DNA of 64,000 nt. Source: Astropecten irregularis (taxonomy: Eukaryota; Echinodermata; Asteroidea; Paxillosida; Astropectinidae). A program made the translations under genes and the position numbers. The stretch is from NCBI GenBank assembly GCA_963971285.1, contig OZ020245.1, positions 17,250,983 through 17,314,982 on the forward strand. The letters are read 5' to 3'. A model generated the notes under the pieces. It made no database searches. It was not told where the DNA came from and worked only from the letters and a program-made list of their open reading frames with translations. This document shows positions 62,040-64,000 of this stretch, piece after piece. Each line of letters starts with the position of its first letter. The stretch's first letter is position 1.

Positions 62040-64000
62040 CTTGATTACTTGTTTTTTTCTATTTACCAGTGCGCCCTCTGTTGACAATGCATAAATAAAG
62101 TTTGTAAAAATAGGGGCGGGGCAGACAGAGGGCTAGACGGGAGTGAGTTGGCGATTATTAATCGGTAACACGTTTAAAAAGTACTGCCTGTATAATCAAG
62201 TAAACTTGAAGACTAAGAGGTTCTTGTCTCCCTATATGGTGCAGAACGGTTTCATCTGACAACAAAACATTTTGCTCCCGAGGAGGAATAACACAACATT
62301 CATTCAAGCTCTACAGCAGTAAAGGTTTTGGCTCGATGATCATTTTTGCTCGAAGATCATTTTGCCATAACCTTGGCAAGGCAACCCCTAATGGGTTGGC
62401 TCCAGCCCATAATAATTATGCGGAACTATACCCTCAAGAAGAGTGGAGGTTTTGATGCAGGCTGGCATTGGTCACATGTGGAAATCCTGTCTTCAAACTG
62501 CAAACCCACTCAACCCAAGCATTTTTGACGTCCGTACGTCAGGATGTTACTCATATCTATGGATTGGCTGGATGCCTACCTCTTCTCAAGGTCTGGTAGC
62601 TTCCAAGGCCCTTAATCATAGTACACGGAGCCTACGTGTTTCAATGTGAGTCATGTGGGTTGTTAAGGATAGCATGCGGTATTAGATCATAAGCCCACCT
62701 ATACAGCGTAGAACGGTTGTAATGTCACAGACGTATTAATTTCTACCTCCTTCGTGTTTTTGTGTTTTTGAACGTGATGCTGGTCTGAAAACGTGACCAG
62801 ACGAGGGTGAACATGACCGGTGTGAATATCATTCTGAATATCATAACCGTATCAAACAGGACATGACCTACATTAATCATTCAACCGACAGATATACAAT
62901 ATTCTGAGGGACGCCACACTTGCAACAGCCCGGTGTGATGTAGCGATCTCAGCTGTCAGTCCCGGTCTCAGCGGTCCCCTTACCAAATATAATAAAATAC
63001 ATCATGTCATTCTCTGCGCACAAAGGCCCGTAATGCGTTATACGTAAATCTGTGAACATTTCTGTTTTGGTTTCTTACCAAAGTATGATAATACCTTGAT
63101 TAAAAACCGTTGAGCAAGCGATACAACGTACGTCTGTGGGTTAAGGTCAATACATGAGAATTTCCTCTTTCCTTGTTCCTTCTTTCGTCCTGATTTTGAT
63201 TAGTTTTCGTCCCGAAATTGAATTGGAAAGCTGCCAGACCACCCCATGCTCTTCCCAGCTACCATAGTTTTGGAAGTGACCGCTATAGCTGATTATAATC
63301 GCGATTTACCGGAGTTCTTCTTCCGGTTGACATACTTTACCTGCAGTTCTAATGTAGACCAACATAATTATAAGCACACGTACAGCATACACGCCACGGG
63401 CCAACAATGTTTCCTGTTAGTAAGACAAAGCCTCCTCGTCACCATAATCTCTATATCACTTCCTATGAGTGTGCCAGCAGTGCACGTATTTCCTGCACTC
63501 AAGACGGGTTGAAAAGTCAGTGCATTTTTGTGTTCAACTCCATTTATAATGCCAGTGACGTTTTTGTTATGCTGATATCGAAAAGTTGTCGTTTGGACTT
63601 ACACAATTACCTTTCCGTGAAATCATAGATTTGAATATACTGTGGCTTTCATTGCATGACCCATTGGTGAGTACATTGTAATTGGTTATTCACTATGAGT
63701 TGAACTTGTTTTTCGGGTTTTGTTATTGTTGTTTTGCCGGGCCAGGGCAGGAAACTCGATTTGCACACAATGACTTGTGTACAAATGAGACTATTGGTCC
63801 AGGCCACAGTGTAGTGGCAAAGGGAGGCTTGTATTTTTATCATTTGCCCACAATGCCGACAATAATTGCGCTTTCATGGTATCCCGCGTTGCTGCTGTTG
63901 TATAGTTGTTGTTTTTAACTTGGTTCCTTGTCACGTTTGATACTTATTTTGTAAATAATAGACATCATTCCTCCTGAATGTTTGACGTAGAGAATTTGGT
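62040..64000. other. UBR upstream flank, no gene seen
   Basis: Presumed 5' UTR and promoter of UBR just right of 62039, with no TATA box noticed. 63035-63098 is the right end of a family A MITE ('taaatctgtgaacatttctg', 'accaaagtatgataatacct'). Plus-strand ORFs near 63246-63512 and 63682-63918 show no conserved domain. Confidence 0.5.

Noticed and set aside
63246..63512. Plus-strand 88-codon ORF upstream of UBR
   Set aside because: No recognisable domain, no splice or repeat context that supports it, and length is within chance for AT-rich DNA.

Overview
The window is animal nuclear DNA: AT-rich, intron-dense and full of short repeats. It carries two large genes, both on the minus strand. I rebuilt both exon by exon from GT-AG boundaries, continuous reading phase and remembered homologues. 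The host looks like a marine invertebrate, probably a deuterostome. An echinoderm such as a sea star is my best guess from the protein divergence and repeat style, but nothing here proves it. There is no sign of bacterial, plasmid or viral sequence. Gene 1 (62039 down to 30512) is a UBR1/UBR2-type N-recognin E3 ubiquitin ligase in 47 coding exons (5619 nt, 1872 residues; 1829 if an optional 129-nt intron inside exon 34 is removed). It has an intact UBR box, ClpS-like domain, basic helix, RING-H2 and C-terminal cap. Gene 2 (26211 down to 4577) is VPS54, the GARP tethering-complex subunit, in 25 coding exons (3264 nt, 1087 residues). It has an N-terminal double zinc-binding module that I do not recall in human VPS54. 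Both models end in frame with a stop. The two proteins act in different pathways (N-degron proteolysis; endosome-to-Golgi retrieval), and nothing here suggests a functional link. Layout: 1-4576 is repeat-rich flank downstream of VPS54. 4577-26211 is VPS54. 26212-30511 is the intergenic region, holding the VPS54 leader with a uORF, several MITEs and the UBR 3' side. 30512-62039 is UBR. 62040-64000 is the UBR upstream flank, in which I see no gene. The non-coding part is dominated by non-autonomous DNA transposons. They include a TTAA-flanked family of about a dozen copies, 8-bp-duplication hAT-like elements, 3-bp-duplication PIF/Harbinger-like elements, and a 'GGGCCAATTTCATAGAG' family that has twice been a landing site for other elements. 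There are also tRNA-like SINEs and several minisatellites, the largest (about 2.4 kb) nearly filling one UBR intron. I found no complete transposase gene, rRNA, genuine tRNA or CRISPR array. The most notable items are the VPS54 zinc module, the intron-like in-frame block in UBR exon 34, repeats abutting splice sites, and the nested transposons with readable target-site duplications.
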